Positions 15,389 through 24,570 of a stretch of 64,000 nt of DNA are shown one piece after another; the first letter of the stretch is position 1; each line of letters starts with the position of its first letter. Below the pieces are notes generated by a model. The model saw only the letters and a program-made list of their open reading frames with translations. It was not told the DNA's origin and did not search any database. Source of the DNA: Actinomadura terrae (GTDB lineage Bacteria > Actinomycetota > Actinomycetes > Streptosporangiales > Streptosporangiaceae). Location of the stretch: the NCBI RefSeq assembly GCF_022751215.1, contig NZ_JAICDG010000003.1:434001-498000 (forward strand), given 5' to 3'. The position numbers and the translations under genes are program-made.

Positions 15389-17359
15389 TCAGGAGAACTT
15401 CCGCTCCTGGACCGGCAGCGACACCTCGGTCGGGCCGCGCCACGGGGTGGCGGGCAGCGGGGCGAGCCGTGCCTCCGCGTCCCCCTCGGCCGCGACGACC
15501 GGGAAGCGGATCGAGCTCGCCGCCAGGTCCACCGTCACCTGGGCGCCGGTGGGCGTCTCGGTGTTGTAGTCGGCGTCCGTCCCGGCCAGGACGAGCCCCA
15601 GCCGGTGGCCCTTCTTCAGCAGGTACTCCTGGCTGAGCGTGTCCCAGCGGACGTCGTAGTACTGGCCGGGCGTCAGCGGTGACGGGTCGCTCAGCGACGA
15701 CCGGTTCTGCGCGTCCAGCCAGCCGCGCGCGACGACGTTCACCGGCGAGTTCACCGTCTTGATCTTCGTCTGCCTGTAGCAGCCGTCGTCGGACGCGGTC
15801 GCCTCGCCGTGGCAGTCCTCGGTGGTCAGCGTCTGGATGCCCGACCCGGAGCCGAGGTAGTCGACGCGGGTGTCGGCACCGTAGTCGACGAGCAGCGCCG
15901 TGATGTTCGAGGTCGGCTTGTCCAGCTTGATCCGCAGCCGCGCGTCGGGCGTGCCCGACAGCCGCGTCGTCTCGGGCAGCTCCCCGGTGACGTAGGCGAG
16001 CCGGAACGGCTTGCCGGTCGTCGGGTCGGCCACCAGCTCCGACTCGCGGTACCCCTGGTTGCGGGAACCGGCGGCGTCGGTGTAGGTCGCGGTCTCGCCC
16101 TTGGGGGCGTGCCAGAGGCCGAGCGAGCCGTCCGCGCCGGGACGCAGCGTCACGGTCTTGGCGTCGGGCGCGGGCCAGTCGTCCTGGGTGACCCATTTGT
16201 CCGGGCCGACCTGGATGTCGGCGCGCGGCTCGTCCAGGACGTCGTTCGGGATCTTCTGGAGCTCGTGGTCGAACCACTTGTGCAGGGTCTCGACCCAGAG
16301 GTCGCGGCGGATGTCGAACGGGTCGACGTGCCCGGTCTGCGACAGCCACACCTTGCGGGTGATCCCGCGCTGGGCGAGGCCCTTCCACCACTCGGCGAAG
16401 TGGTCGTCCTTGACGTTCAGGTCGTTGACGCCGTGGTAGGCGAAGATGCTCGCGCGGACGTTGCCGAGGCGGCCGATGTTCCCGTGCCGGTAGTCGGCGT
16501 CCTTCCAGTAGGCGTTGTAGTTGCCGGTCGCGTCGTCCTCTCCCTTGTCGAGGTCGGCGTTGACGGCGGCGCACTTGGCGGGCGGGTCGGTGTCGACGGT
16601 GTCGGCGAGGCCCGGCTGCTCGTCGGTCCAGTACTTGACGCCGTTCATGCGGCTGTAGTTGTACCAGCTGCTGATCGCCGCGATCGGGACGATCGTCTCC
16701 AGGCCCTGCACGCCGGTGGAGGCGACGCCGTTGGCGAGCGTGCCGTCGTAGGACTTGCCGATCATGCCGGTGCGGCCGGTGGTCCAGGTGGCCTGCGCGG
16801 GCGTGCCGTCGGGCTTGTAGGCCTTGGCCCGCCCGTTGAGCCAGTCGACGACGGCCTTGCCGCCGAGCACGTCGGACGGCCCGCCGCTGACCGGGCAGCC
16901 GTCCGAGCGGGTCGTGCCGACCATGTCGACCGCGAGGAACGCGTAGCCGCGCGGGACGAAGTAGTTGTCGTAGAACAGCGGGAACTTCAGCGGGTTCCCG
17001 TTCGCGTCGTAGGTCTTGCGCTCGCTCTCGTTGCCACGGCCGAGGTTGTCGTAGTACGGGCTCTCGTCCATGATCACCGGCACCTTGAGACCGCTCTCGG
17101 TCTCCTTCGGCCGGATGATGTCCACGTTGACCCGGTCGAGCTTGCCGTCGCGGTCGCTGTCCACGCTGGACTCGACGTACACGTGCTCGCGGATCGCGTC
17201 CTTGTAGGAGAAGACCGGCTGGGTCACGCCGCCCTCGACCACGATGTGGGGGGACGTCTGCGCGACGGCCGTCGCGCCGCCCGCGCCGACGAGCGCCGCG
17301 CCCGTCAGTACGGCGACGGTCATGCTCCGTCGGGTCCGTCTCGGGGATCGCCTGGGCAA
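15389..17359 (-). CDS. secreted X-Pro dipeptidyl-peptidase (S15 family)
   Basis: A 656-residue exported serine hydrolase. An arginine-rich N-region and hydrophobic core (MTVAVLTGAALVGAGGATAV) end in an AQ-type cleavage site. The nucleophile elbow is GKSYDGT. The acid is probably the Asp in HGVNDLNVKDDH, and the His is in SQTGHVDPFD. The C-terminal jelly-roll domain typical of PepX is complete. The TTG at 17359 is preferred because GGAGGTG lies just upstream; starts further left lack this. It should release X-Pro dipeptides from peptides outside the cell. It is divergent from the sulfatase. Confidence 0.9.
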   Translation of the reverse strand: MPRRSPRRTRRSMTVAVLTGAALVGAGGATAVAQTSPHIVVEGGVTQPVFSYKDAIREHVYVESSVDSDRDGKLDRVNVDIIRPKETESGLKVPVIMDESPYYDNLGRGNESERKTYDANGNPLKFPLFYDNYFVPRGYAFLAVDMVGTTRSDGCPVSGGPSDVLGGKAVVDWLNGRAKAYKPDGTPAQATWTTGRTGMIGKSYDGTLANGVASTGVQGLETIVPIAAISSWYNYSRMNGVKYWTDEQPGLADTVDTDPPAKCAAVNADLDKGEDDATGNYNAYWKDADYRHGNIGRLGNVRASIFAYHGVNDLNVKDDHFAEWWKGLAQRGITRKVWLSQTGHVDPFDIRRDLWVETLHKWFDHELQKIPNDVLDEPRADIQVGPDKWVTQDDWPAPDAKTVTLRPGADGSLGLWHAPKGETATYTDAAGSRNQGYRESELVADPTTGKPFRLAYVTGELPETTRLSGTPDARLRIKLDKPTSNITALLVDYGADTRVDYLGSGSGIQTLTTEDCHGEATASDDGCYRQTKIKTVNSPVNVVARGWLDAQNRSSLSDPSPLTPGQYYDVRWDTLSQEYLLKKGHRLGLVLAGTDADYNTETPTGAQVTVDLAASSIRFPVVAAEGDAEARLAPLPATPWRGPTEVSLPVQERKFS

Positions 17360-17550
17360 TCCGCACCTCCGAAGCTGCTGGTGGTTCCGTTCGCGCACAC
17401 GTTCCTCGCACTGACGCGCGGGGTAAAGGTCGCGGTTCGACGATCTCGCGCCGGTTTTGGGCAGAAGCTGCCCTTGCGGGCGCCGCGTCCGTGTCCTCCC
17501 TCACCGTCCGGCCGCCGGTTCGTCTCGCAGCGTTGCGCCGACGATCAGCA

Positions 17551-17591
17551 TTCCCTACTATTTCGGTTTGTTTTACTAAATCAGTAGGGAA
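17551..17591. promoter_or_regulatory. inverted repeat operator candidate between peptidase and sulfatase genes
   Basis: TTCCCTACT (17551-17559) and AGTAGGGAA (17583-17591) are perfect 9-base arms around an AT-rich core. The left arm continues ATTT and the right arm is preceded by AAATC, so the symmetry extends imperfectly inwards. It ends 12 bases before the sulfatase start. The AT content stands out sharply from its surroundings. A repressor site for the sulfatase is likely; the regulator is unknown. Confidence 0.55.
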
Positions 17592-17603
17592 AGTGGGTTG
17601 CTC

Positions 17604-19022
17604 ATGCCCAAGCACGACGAAGCGTCCAAACCACACATGAGCAGGCGGGGCGCCACCGCCGCGATGGGCGCCATGGTCGCCACCGCGGCCGCCGGACCCC
17701 TCGCGACCGGCACCGCCCGCGCCGACGAGCGGCCCTTCCGCGCCGACCCCGAGGCCCGGGCGGCGCGGCGGCCCAACATCCTGGTCATCCTCGGCGACGA
17801 CCTCGGCTGGGCCGACCTCGGCTGCTACGGCTCGCCCGCCATCCGCACCCCGCACCTGGACGGGCTCGCGCGGCAGGGCGTCCGCTTCACCGACGCCTAC
17901 TCGGCCGCCGCCGTCTGCTCACCGACCCGCTTCGGCCTCTACACCGGCCGCTACCCCGGACGGCTGCGCGGCGGCCTGGAGGAGCCGATCGCCCGCCCGG
18001 ACGAGCTGCACGGCATCCCGCCGGGCCATCCGACGCTCGCGTCGCTGCTCAAGGGCGCCGGGTACGCCACCGCCATGTTCGGCAAGTGGCACTGCGGGTT
18101 CCTGCCCTGGTACAGCCCGCTCAAGTCGGGCTGGGACACCTTCTTCGGCAACCTGTCGGGCGCCGTCGACTACTACTCCAAGATGACCGCCGACGGCCGC
18201 GACCTGTACGAGGGCGAGGTCCCCACCGAGTCGCTCGGCTACTACACCGAGACGATCGCCGACCGCGCCGCCGCGTTCGTCCGGGAGGCGCGCGGCGGGC
18301 CGTGGCTGCTGAACCTCAACTTCACCGCGCCGCACTGGCCCTGGGAGGGGCCGGGCGACCGGGCCGTGAGCACGGAGATCACCGCGCGGATCAGGGCGGG
18401 CGACTCCCGGGCGCTCTGGCACGACGACGGCGGCTCCCTCGACACCTACCGCCGGATGGTCGAGGCGCTGGACGCGGGCGTCGGACGCGTCCTCGCGGCG
18501 CTGCGCGAGACCGGCCAGGAACGTGACACGCTCGTCCTGTTCTCCAGCGACAACGGCGGGGAGCGCTGGTCCTACCAGTGGCCGCTCAGCGGCGCCAAGG
18601 CCGGGCTCAACGAGGGCGGCATCCGGGTCCCGAACATCCTGCGCTGGCCCGCCCGCATCCGGCCCCGCCAGGTCAGCGGCGTCCCCGTGATCACCCAGGA
18701 CTGGACGGCGACGATCCTGGAGGTCACGGGGGTGCGGCCCGCCGCGTCCCACCCGCTGGACGGCCGGAGCCTCGCCGGGCACCTGCTGCGCGGCGAGCGC
18801 GCGCCCGGGCACGACCTGTTCTGGCGCACCCGGACGGCGCGGGCGCTGCGCCGCGGCCGCTGGAAGTACCTGCGCGCGACCCCGTCCGCCCCGGGCGCCC
18901 TCTACGACTTGGCCGCCGACCCCCGCGAGCAGGCCGACCTGGCGCACCGCCGCCCCGAGGTCTTCAACGGGCTGAAGAACCGCTGGGAGGAGATCGACAA
19001 GGAGCTGCTGCCCTACTCCTGA
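17604..19022 (+). CDS. Tat-exported type I sulfatase
   Basis: A 472-residue sulfatase. The N-terminus (MSRRGATAAMGAMV, from residue 12) is a twin-arginine-type signal ending near ARADE. The metal-binding start of the catalytic domain is NILVILGDDLGWADLGCYG. Cys105 in CSPTR is the residue converted to formylglycine. The LFSSDNGG segment carries more metal ligands. The C-terminal KYLRATPSAPGALYDL is the usual sulfatase end. It should cleave sulfate esters outside the cell, and the substrate is unknown. The last ten bases overlap the convergent helicase gene. Confidence 0.92.
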   Translation: MPKHDEASKPHMSRRGATAAMGAMVATAAAGPLATGTARADERPFRADPEARAARRPNILVILGDDLGWADLGCYGSPAIRTPHLDGLARQGVRFTDAYSAAAVCSPTRFGLYTGRYPGRLRGGLEEPIARPDELHGIPPGHPTLASLLKGAGYATAMFGKWHCGFLPWYSPLKSGWDTFFGNLSGAVDYYSKMTADGRDLYEGEVPTESLGYYTETIADRAAAFVREARGGPWLLNLNFTAPHWPWEGPGDRAVSTEITARIRAGDSRALWHDDGGSLDTYRRMVEALDAGVGRVLAALRETGQERDTLVLFSSDNGGERWSYQWPLSGAKAGLNEGGIRVPNILRWPARIRPRQVSGVPVITQDWTATILEVTGVRPAASHPLDGRSLAGHLLRGERAPGHDLFWRTRTARALRRGRWKYLRATPSAPGALYDLAADPREQADLAHRRPEVFNGLKNRWEEIDKELLPYS

Positions 19023-21427
19023 CCCGCCGCCTCCTGACCCGGCGCCAGGCGGTCCAGCATCGCGGGCAGATCCCCCTGGTGGACGACCGTCATGCGGCGC
19101 GTCGCGCGGGTCAGCGCCACGTAGAGGTCCTGCCCGCCCTTGGGCGACTCGGCGAGGACGCCCGCGGGGTCCACGACGATGACCGAGTCGAACTCCAGGC
19201 CCTTGGCCTCCCCGGCGGTCAGCACGACGACGGGGGAGTCGAGGGCCTCGGGCGTGGCGCCCACGGCCGCGTCCGGCAGCGCGGCGAGGACGCCGGGATG
19301 CCGTGCCGCCGAGGTGATCACCGCGAGCCGTCCCTCCGCGACGCCGCCGCCCGCCGACGGCCCGGTGGCGACCTCGGCCAGCTCGGCGGCGACCAGCGCC
19401 GGAAGCTCGGCCACCGTCGCCTCGACGGCGCGCGGCGGGGCGCCGTCGTCGCGGACGGGCACCGGCGGCACCTCGCCCGGCGCGACGGCGGCCAGCACGT
19501 CCTGTGCCACCTCCATGATCGCGGCCGGGGTGCGGTAGTTGACCATCAGCCGCTGCTCGCGCCAGCGGCCCGGGACGTACCGGTCGAGCATCTGCCCCCA
19601 GGACGCGGCGCCCGCCGCGCTGCCCGTCTGCGCGATGTCGCCGACGACGGTCAGCGACCGGGTCGGGACGCGGCGCATCACCGCCCGCCAGGCCATCTCC
19701 GACAGCTCCTGCGCCTCGTCCACGATCACGTGCCCGTAGGCCCACTCGCGGTCGGCGGCGGCGCGCTGGGCCGTGGTGAGCGCCGGGCCCTCGTCGTGGT
19801 GCCGGTCGGCGAGCAGCGCCGCGTCCACGGTCTCGGCGCCGGTCGTCTCGATCACCTCGCGGGCGTACAGCTCGTCCGCCTCGCGCCGCTTGGCCTCCGC
19901 GCGGCGCCGCGCCCGCTCGGCCGAGTCGTCGGAGCCGAGCAGCTCGGCGGCCTCGTCCAGCAGCGGGACGTCGGACGTCGTCCACGGCGACCCGGGCGGC
20001 CGGTGCAGCAGCTCGACGCCGGGCACGTCCGCGCCGAGCCGCGCGAGGGCCTCGGGGTCGGCGAACAGGTCGGTGAGCAGCCGCTGCGGAGTCAGCTCCG
20101 GCCACAGCGCGTCGATCGCCTCCCGGACGAGCGGCTCGTGCCAGAGGCCCTCCTTGGCGATGCGGAGGTCGGCCTCGTCCAGCAGCGGCGTGTCCTCCGC
20201 CTCGTCGAGCAGCTCCTGGAGCCACGAGGGGACCTGGCCCGCGCGCAGGATCTCCTCCAGCGGCTCGTCCACGATCCGCTCGAACTGCTCGGCGCGGTTC
20301 ACCGCGAGCGCCTCCAGCAGGTCGTGGACGAACCGCCGCCGCTGGAGGTTGTGCGGCAGCCGCAGCGCGCGGGCCCGGTCGCGGGCCAGCGCGCACGCCG
20401 CCTCCTCGACGTGCAGGGTCAGGCCGTCGGACTCGACGCTCAGCCCCCCGGCCGGGACGCGCTGCCGGTCCAGCACGGCCGCCTCGACCAGGCCCGCCAT
20501 CGCGAGGCCGCCCTTCACGACCGCTACGGAGGGTGAGTCGGACGTCGCCGCCCTGACTCCGGGGTACAGCTCGCCGACCGTGGCCAGCGCCACGTCGGTC
20601 TCGCCCAGGCCGGGGAGCACCTGCTCGATGTAGCGCAGGAACGTCGCGTTCGGGCCCACGACGAGGACGCCGCGCCGCTCCAGCACGTCCCGGTGGGTGT
20701 AGAGGAGGTACGCGGCGCGGTGCAGCGCCGCGACCGTCTTGCCCGTGCCGGGGCCGCCCTGGACGACCAGCACGCCCTGGAGGGCCGAGCGGATGACCTG
20801 GTCCTGCTCCTCCTGGATGGTGGCGACGACGTCGCTCATCCGGCCCGTCCGGCCGCGCCGCAGCGTCGCCAGCAGCGCCGCCTCGCCGACGATCCCGCCG
20901 CGCTCGGACTCGGCCAGTCCCTCCAGGTCGAAGACCTCGTCGTCCAGCCGGACGACCTCCCGCTGGCGGAGGTGCAGGTGGCGGCGCCGCGCGAGGGTAC
21001 CGGGCGCGCCCGGCGTCGCCGTGTAGAACGGGCGCGCCGCCTCCGCCCGCCAGTCGATCAGCATGGGTTCGTGGTCGTCGTCGCGCAGCCCGATCCGGCC
21101 GACGTAGAAGGTGTCGCCGGGGCCGTCCGCATCGGAGCGGTGGTCGATCCGGCCGAAGCACAGCCCCTGCTCGACGCCGCTCAGCCTGGCCAGCCGCCGC
21201 GCGGCCTCGTCGGTGGCGACCGCGCTCTCCAGCCTCGCCTGGAACGCGCTCCCGCCCCCCGCCGCCGGGCCCCGGCGCAGCGCGTCCTCGGCCTTGGCGC
21301 GCTCGGCGTCGAGCCGTTCGTACACGCGGGTCACGTGCTCCTGCTCGGCGCGCAGGGCCGCTTCGCGCGCCCCGCCCGGAAATTCCGGGCCCTCGGGCTT
21401 GACAGCATCCGGTTGACGGAGTCCCAT
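19013..21427 (-). CDS. helD: HelD/UvrD-like superfamily 1 helicase
   Basis: An 804-residue SF1 helicase-like protein of the actinobacterial HelD type, known to bind RNA polymerase and recycle stalled or inhibitor-bound enzyme. The N-terminal coiled coil (AALRAEQEHVTRVYERLDAER) would enter the secondary channel. Walker A GGPGTGKT is in motif I, Walker B VDEAQE in motif II, VNYRTPAAI in motif IV and VALTRATRRM in motif VI. The frame stays open to 21565, but the upstream residues are unlike the family. No rifamycin-associated element is seen upstream, so drug induction is not supported. Confidence 0.9.
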   Translation of the reverse strand: MGLRQPDAVKPEGPEFPGGAREAALRAEQEHVTRVYERLDAERAKAEDALRRGPAAGGGSAFQARLESAVATDEAARRLARLSGVEQGLCFGRIDHRSDADGPGDTFYVGRIGLRDDDHEPMLIDWRAEAARPFYTATPGAPGTLARRRHLHLRQREVVRLDDEVFDLEGLAESERGGIVGEAALLATLRRGRTGRMSDVVATIQEEQDQVIRSALQGVLVVQGGPGTGKTVAALHRAAYLLYTHRDVLERRGVLVVGPNATFLRYIEQVLPGLGETDVALATVGELYPGVRAATSDSPSVAVVKGGLAMAGLVEAAVLDRQRVPAGGLSVESDGLTLHVEEAACALARDRARALRLPHNLQRRRFVHDLLEALAVNRAEQFERIVDEPLEEILRAGQVPSWLQELLDEAEDTPLLDEADLRIAKEGLWHEPLVREAIDALWPELTPQRLLTDLFADPEALARLGADVPGVELLHRPPGSPWTTSDVPLLDEAAELLGSDDSAERARRRAEAKRREADELYAREVIETTGAETVDAALLADRHHDEGPALTTAQRAAADREWAYGHVIVDEAQELSEMAWRAVMRRVPTRSLTVVGDIAQTGSAAGAASWGQMLDRYVPGRWREQRLMVNYRTPAAIMEVAQDVLAAVAPGEVPPVPVRDDGAPPRAVEATVAELPALVAAELAEVATGPSAGGGVAEGRLAVITSAARHPGVLAALPDAAVGATPEALDSPVVVLTAGEAKGLEFDSVIVVDPAGVLAESPKGGQDLYVALTRATRRMTVVHQGDLPAMLDRLAPGQEAAGQE

Positions 21428-21441
21428 GCCTCGGCTACACT
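21413..21441 (+). promoter_or_regulatory. sigma-70-type promoter toward phoD
   Basis: TTGACG (21413-21418) and TACACT (21436-21441) are separated by 17 bases, close to the housekeeping consensus. Transcription would run right, giving a leader of about 200 bases before phoD. The element overlaps the start codon of the divergent helicase gene. Confidence 0.6.
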
Positions 21442-21645
21442 CCTGTTCATAGGATGGAGTTTGGTGTGCGCAGTTCGTAAGTCGCCACCTTATCACCCCA
21501 TTTCCCCTCGTGCCGCCGACCCCTCGTGCCGCCGAACAGATCGTTCCTGTTGCGGCGGCCGTCATCCGTACGGCGCCTCCCGGTCACCGATCTTCACGAG
21601 GCTTTCCGGCGTTTACTGCCAGACGTCCGAAAGGTCGCGTTTCAC

Positions 21646-23337
21646 ATGGCCGACTCCGCGCCCCAGCTCAACCGGAGATCCTTCCTCGTCGCCGGCGGCC
21701 TCGCCGTCGGCACCGCCACCGCCGTGGGCGGCGTCCCCGGGACCGCCCACGCCGCCCCCCTCCGGTCGCGCGCCCTCGCCGGCGACCCGTTCACGCTCGG
21801 CGTCGCCTCCGGCGACCCCGACCCGAGCGGATTCGTCCTCTGGACGCGCCTCGCCGTCGACCCGCACGCGGAGGACGGCCTCGGCGGCATGCCCGCGCGG
21901 CCCGTCCCCGTCCAGTGGGAGGTGTCCTCCGACGAGCGGTTCCGCCGGATCGACCGGCGCGGCACCGCGCTCGCCCGCCCCGAGGCCGCGCACTCGGTGC
22001 ACGTCGAGCTGAACGGCCTGCGCCACGGCCGCGACTACTGGTACCGCTTCCGCGCCGGGGACCACGTCTCGCCGGTCGGACGCACCCGCACCGCGCCCCG
22101 CGCCGACTCCTTCGGCCCGGCCCTCGCGATGGGCTTCGTGTCGTGCTCCCAGTTCGAGCACGGCTACTTCACCGCCTACCGGCGGCTCGCCGAGGAGCAC
22201 CCCGACCTGATCCTGCACCTCGGCGACTACCAGTACGAGTACAAGAAGGGCGTCTACACGATCCCGGGCGGCAACGTCCGCGACCACGAGGGCCCCGAGA
22301 CCGTGACGCTCGCCAACTACCGGCTGCGGCACGCCCAGTACAAGACCGACCCCGACCTCCAGGCCGCGCACGAGGCCGCGCCCTGGCTCGTCGTCTTCGA
22401 CGACCACGAGGTCGAGAACAACTGGGCCGACGACGTCCCCGAGGACGGCTCGGACACGCCCGACCCCGCCGACTTCGCCAAGCGCCGCGCCGCCGCGTTC
22501 CAGGCGTACTACGAGAACATGCCGCTGCGCCGCCGGTCCGTCCCGCGCGGGCCGGACATCCAGATCTACCGGCGGATCCAGTGGGGCAAGCTCGCCAACT
22601 TCCACATGCTCGACACCCGCCAGTTCCGCGACGACCAGGCGTGCGGCGACGGCAACAAGGTGTGCGACGCCGCGAACGACCCGAAGCGCTCCATCACCGG
22701 GGAGCGGCAGGAGAAGTGGCTGATCGACGGGTTCCGCCGCTCCGAGGCCCGCTGGGACGTCATCGGCCAGCAGGTGTTCTTCGCCCAGCGCGACAGCGAC
22801 GCCGGGCCGCTGAAGAAGACCTCGCAGGACGCCTGGGACGGCTACGTCGCCTCCCGCGACCGCATCACCAAGGGATGGGTGGACGCGGGGGTCCGCAACG
22901 CCGTCGTGCTCACCGGCGACGTCCACGCGCACTGGGCGAGCGAGCTCAAGGCCAACTACGACGACCCGAACTCGGCGACCGTCGGCTCCGAGCTGGTCTG
23001 CACCTCCGTCACCAGCACCGGCGACGGCAAGGACTCCAACCCCGCCGACCACCCCTACCTCAAGATCAACAAGCACCTGCGCTTCTACAACAACCAGCGC
23101 GGCTACGTCATGACGAGGATCGGCAAGGAGGAGATGAAGGCCGACTTCAAGACCCTCCCGACCGTGCGGACGCCCGGCGCCGAGATCTCGACCAAGGCCA
23201 CCTTCGTCATCGAGGACCGCGTCCCCGGCCTGAAGCAGACCTACCTGCGCCCCTACTCCGCGGCGAAGGCGTCGGCGTCGGCCCAGTCCGACCAGGCGGT
23301 CATCGACCAGACGATCCGCAACGAGACCCAGCCCTGA
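21646..23337 (+). CDS. phoD: PhoD-family alkaline phosphatase
   Basis: A 563-residue Tat-exported phosphodiesterase/phosphomonoesterase. The signal NRRSFLVAGGLAVGTATAV has the twin arginine, and the AHA cleavage site follows. Metal ligands are visible in LGDYQYEYK, FDDHEVENNW and LTGDVHAHW. These fit the Fe3+/Ca2+ PhoD site. The earlier ATG at 21526 would place 40 unlike residues before the signal, so 21646 is chosen. It should release phosphate from organic esters outside the cell. It ends at a strong terminator. Confidence 0.94.
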   Translation: MADSAPQLNRRSFLVAGGLAVGTATAVGGVPGTAHAAPLRSRALAGDPFTLGVASGDPDPSGFVLWTRLAVDPHAEDGLGGMPARPVPVQWEVSSDERFRRIDRRGTALARPEAAHSVHVELNGLRHGRDYWYRFRAGDHVSPVGRTRTAPRADSFGPALAMGFVSCSQFEHGYFTAYRRLAEEHPDLILHLGDYQYEYKKGVYTIPGGNVRDHEGPETVTLANYRLRHAQYKTDPDLQAAHEAAPWLVVFDDHEVENNWADDVPEDGSDTPDPADFAKRRAAAFQAYYENMPLRRRSVPRGPDIQIYRRIQWGKLANFHMLDTRQFRDDQACGDGNKVCDAANDPKRSITGERQEKWLIDGFRRSEARWDVIGQQVFFAQRDSDAGPLKKTSQDAWDGYVASRDRITKGWVDAGVRNAVVLTGDVHAHWASELKANYDDPNSATVGSELVCTSVTSTGDGKDSNPADHPYLKINKHLRFYNNQRGYVMTRIGKEEMKADFKTLPTVRTPGAEISTKATFVIEDRVPGLKQTYLRPYSAAKASASAQSDQAVIDQTIRNETQP

Positions 23338-23349
23338 CCCACCCCACCG

Positions 23350-23388
23350 CGGCCGGGTCGCGTCCCCGCTGGGGGCGCGGCCCGGCCG
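23350..23388. terminator. 18-bp stem terminator between phoD and the ligase gene
   Basis: Bases 23350-23367 pair with 23371-23388 (G-T pairs allowed) around a three-base loop, and TT follows on the plus strand. It serves two convergent genes. Confidence 0.8.
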
Positions 23389-23401
23389 TTCTGCCGGGAT
23401 C

Positions 23402-24493
23402 TCAGCGGTCGGCGCGGGCCTTCGTGGCCGAGCCGGTGAAGATGTCGTCGAGGTCGTAGGCGACCGGCACCTCCAGCTGCTCGTAGGTGCACGACCGCGG
23501 CGTCCGGTCGGGACGCCAGTTGCGGAACCGCGCGGTGTGCCGGAACCGGTCGCCCTCCATCGCCTCGTAGGCGACCTCGACGACCAGGTCGGGACGCAGC
23601 GCCACCCAGGCCAGGTCCTTCTTGCCCGTCCAGCGGGAGATCGCGCCCGGCATGCGGTCGGCGGTGGCCTCGGTCTGCTGGGCCCAGCCTGCCCACGGAT
23701 GGCCGTCGAGGTCCTCCATCCGGTAGGGCTTCAGCTCCTCGACCAGCTCGGCGCGGCGCTTCATCGTGAACGAGGCCGCGACGCCCACGTGCTGGAGGTT
23801 GCCCTCGGCGTTGAACAGGCCGAGCAGCAGCGAGCCGACGATCGGCCCCGACTTGTGCCAGCGGAAGCCCGCGACCACGCAGTCGGCGGTGCGCTCGTGC
23901 TTGACCTTGAACAGCACCCGCTTGTCGGGCGTGTACGGGACGTCGCGCGGCTTGGCGATCACGCCGTCCAGCCCGGCGCCCTCGAACTCGTCGAACCAGC
24001 GCAGCGCCAGCTCGTAGGAGTCGGACGCGGGCGTCACGAACACCGGCGCCTTCACCCCGGCCAGGGTCTCCACGAGGCGCCGCCGCCGCTCGCCCAGCGG
24101 CACCTCCATCAGCGACTCGTCGCCGATCGCCAGCAGGTCGAACGCCACGAACGAGGCGGGCGTCTCCTCCGACAGCAGCTTGATCCGGGACGCCGCCGGA
24201 TGGATGCGCTGCTGGAGGCCGTCGAAGTCGAGGCGCGTGCCCTTGCGCAGGACGATCTCACCGTCCACCACGCACCGCTCGGGCAGCTCCCGCTTCACCG
24301 CCTCCACCAGCTCGGGGAAGTAGCGGGTCAGCGGCTTCTCGCCGCGGCTGGACAGCTCCACCTCGTCGCCGTCGCGGAAGACGACGCAGCGGAAACCGTC
24401 CCACTTGGGCTCGTACAGCAGGTCGCCCTGGGGCATCGTCTTGACCGCCTTGGCCAGCATCGGCGACAGCGGCGGACTGATCGGCAGGTCCAT
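23402..24493 (-). CDS. ATP-dependent DNA ligase (LigC-like)
   Basis: A 363-residue ligase. Lys30 in EPKWDGFR is the adenylated residue of motif I. Motif III is FVAFDLLA with DGEIVL before it, motif IV is DGVIAKP, and motif V is LFKVKHERT. The C-terminal OB domain is present. Size and motifs match mycobacterial LigC more than full LigD. With the polymerase at 14252-15334 it could supply the two end-joining activities that LigD fuses in other species. It is divergent from the RibD-like gene. Confidence 0.92.
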   Translation of the reverse strand: MDLPISPPLSPMLAKAVKTMPQGDLLYEPKWDGFRCVVFRDGDEVELSSRGEKPLTRYFPELVEAVKRELPERCVVDGEIVLRKGTRLDFDGLQQRIHPAASRIKLLSEETPASFVAFDLLAIGDESLMEVPLGERRRRLVETLAGVKAPVFVTPASDSYELALRWFDEFEGAGLDGVIAKPRDVPYTPDKRVLFKVKHERTADCVVAGFRWHKSGPIVGSLLLGLFNAEGNLQHVGVAASFTMKRRAELVEELKPYRMEDLDGHPWAGWAQQTEATADRMPGAISRWTGKKDLAWVALRPDLVVEVAYEAMEGDRFRHTARFRNWRPDRTPRSCTYEQLEVPVAYDLDDIFTGSATKARADR

Positions 24494-24570
24494 GCCCCCA
24501 TCTTGCGCCCTGCCACCGACAAAGGGGCAGGCCGGGGGGCCGGAAACGGTCATTGGCTACGCTGGCGCGC

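Noticed and set aside
15809..17587. 592-codon plus-strand frame
   Set aside because: Antisense to the secreted X-Pro peptidase, whose active-site motifs are clear on the minus strand.
21445..21481. PHO-box-like GTTC(A/G)TA(A/G)G units before phoD
   Set aside because: The two units are 28 bases apart, not the 11-base period of PhoP direct repeats.
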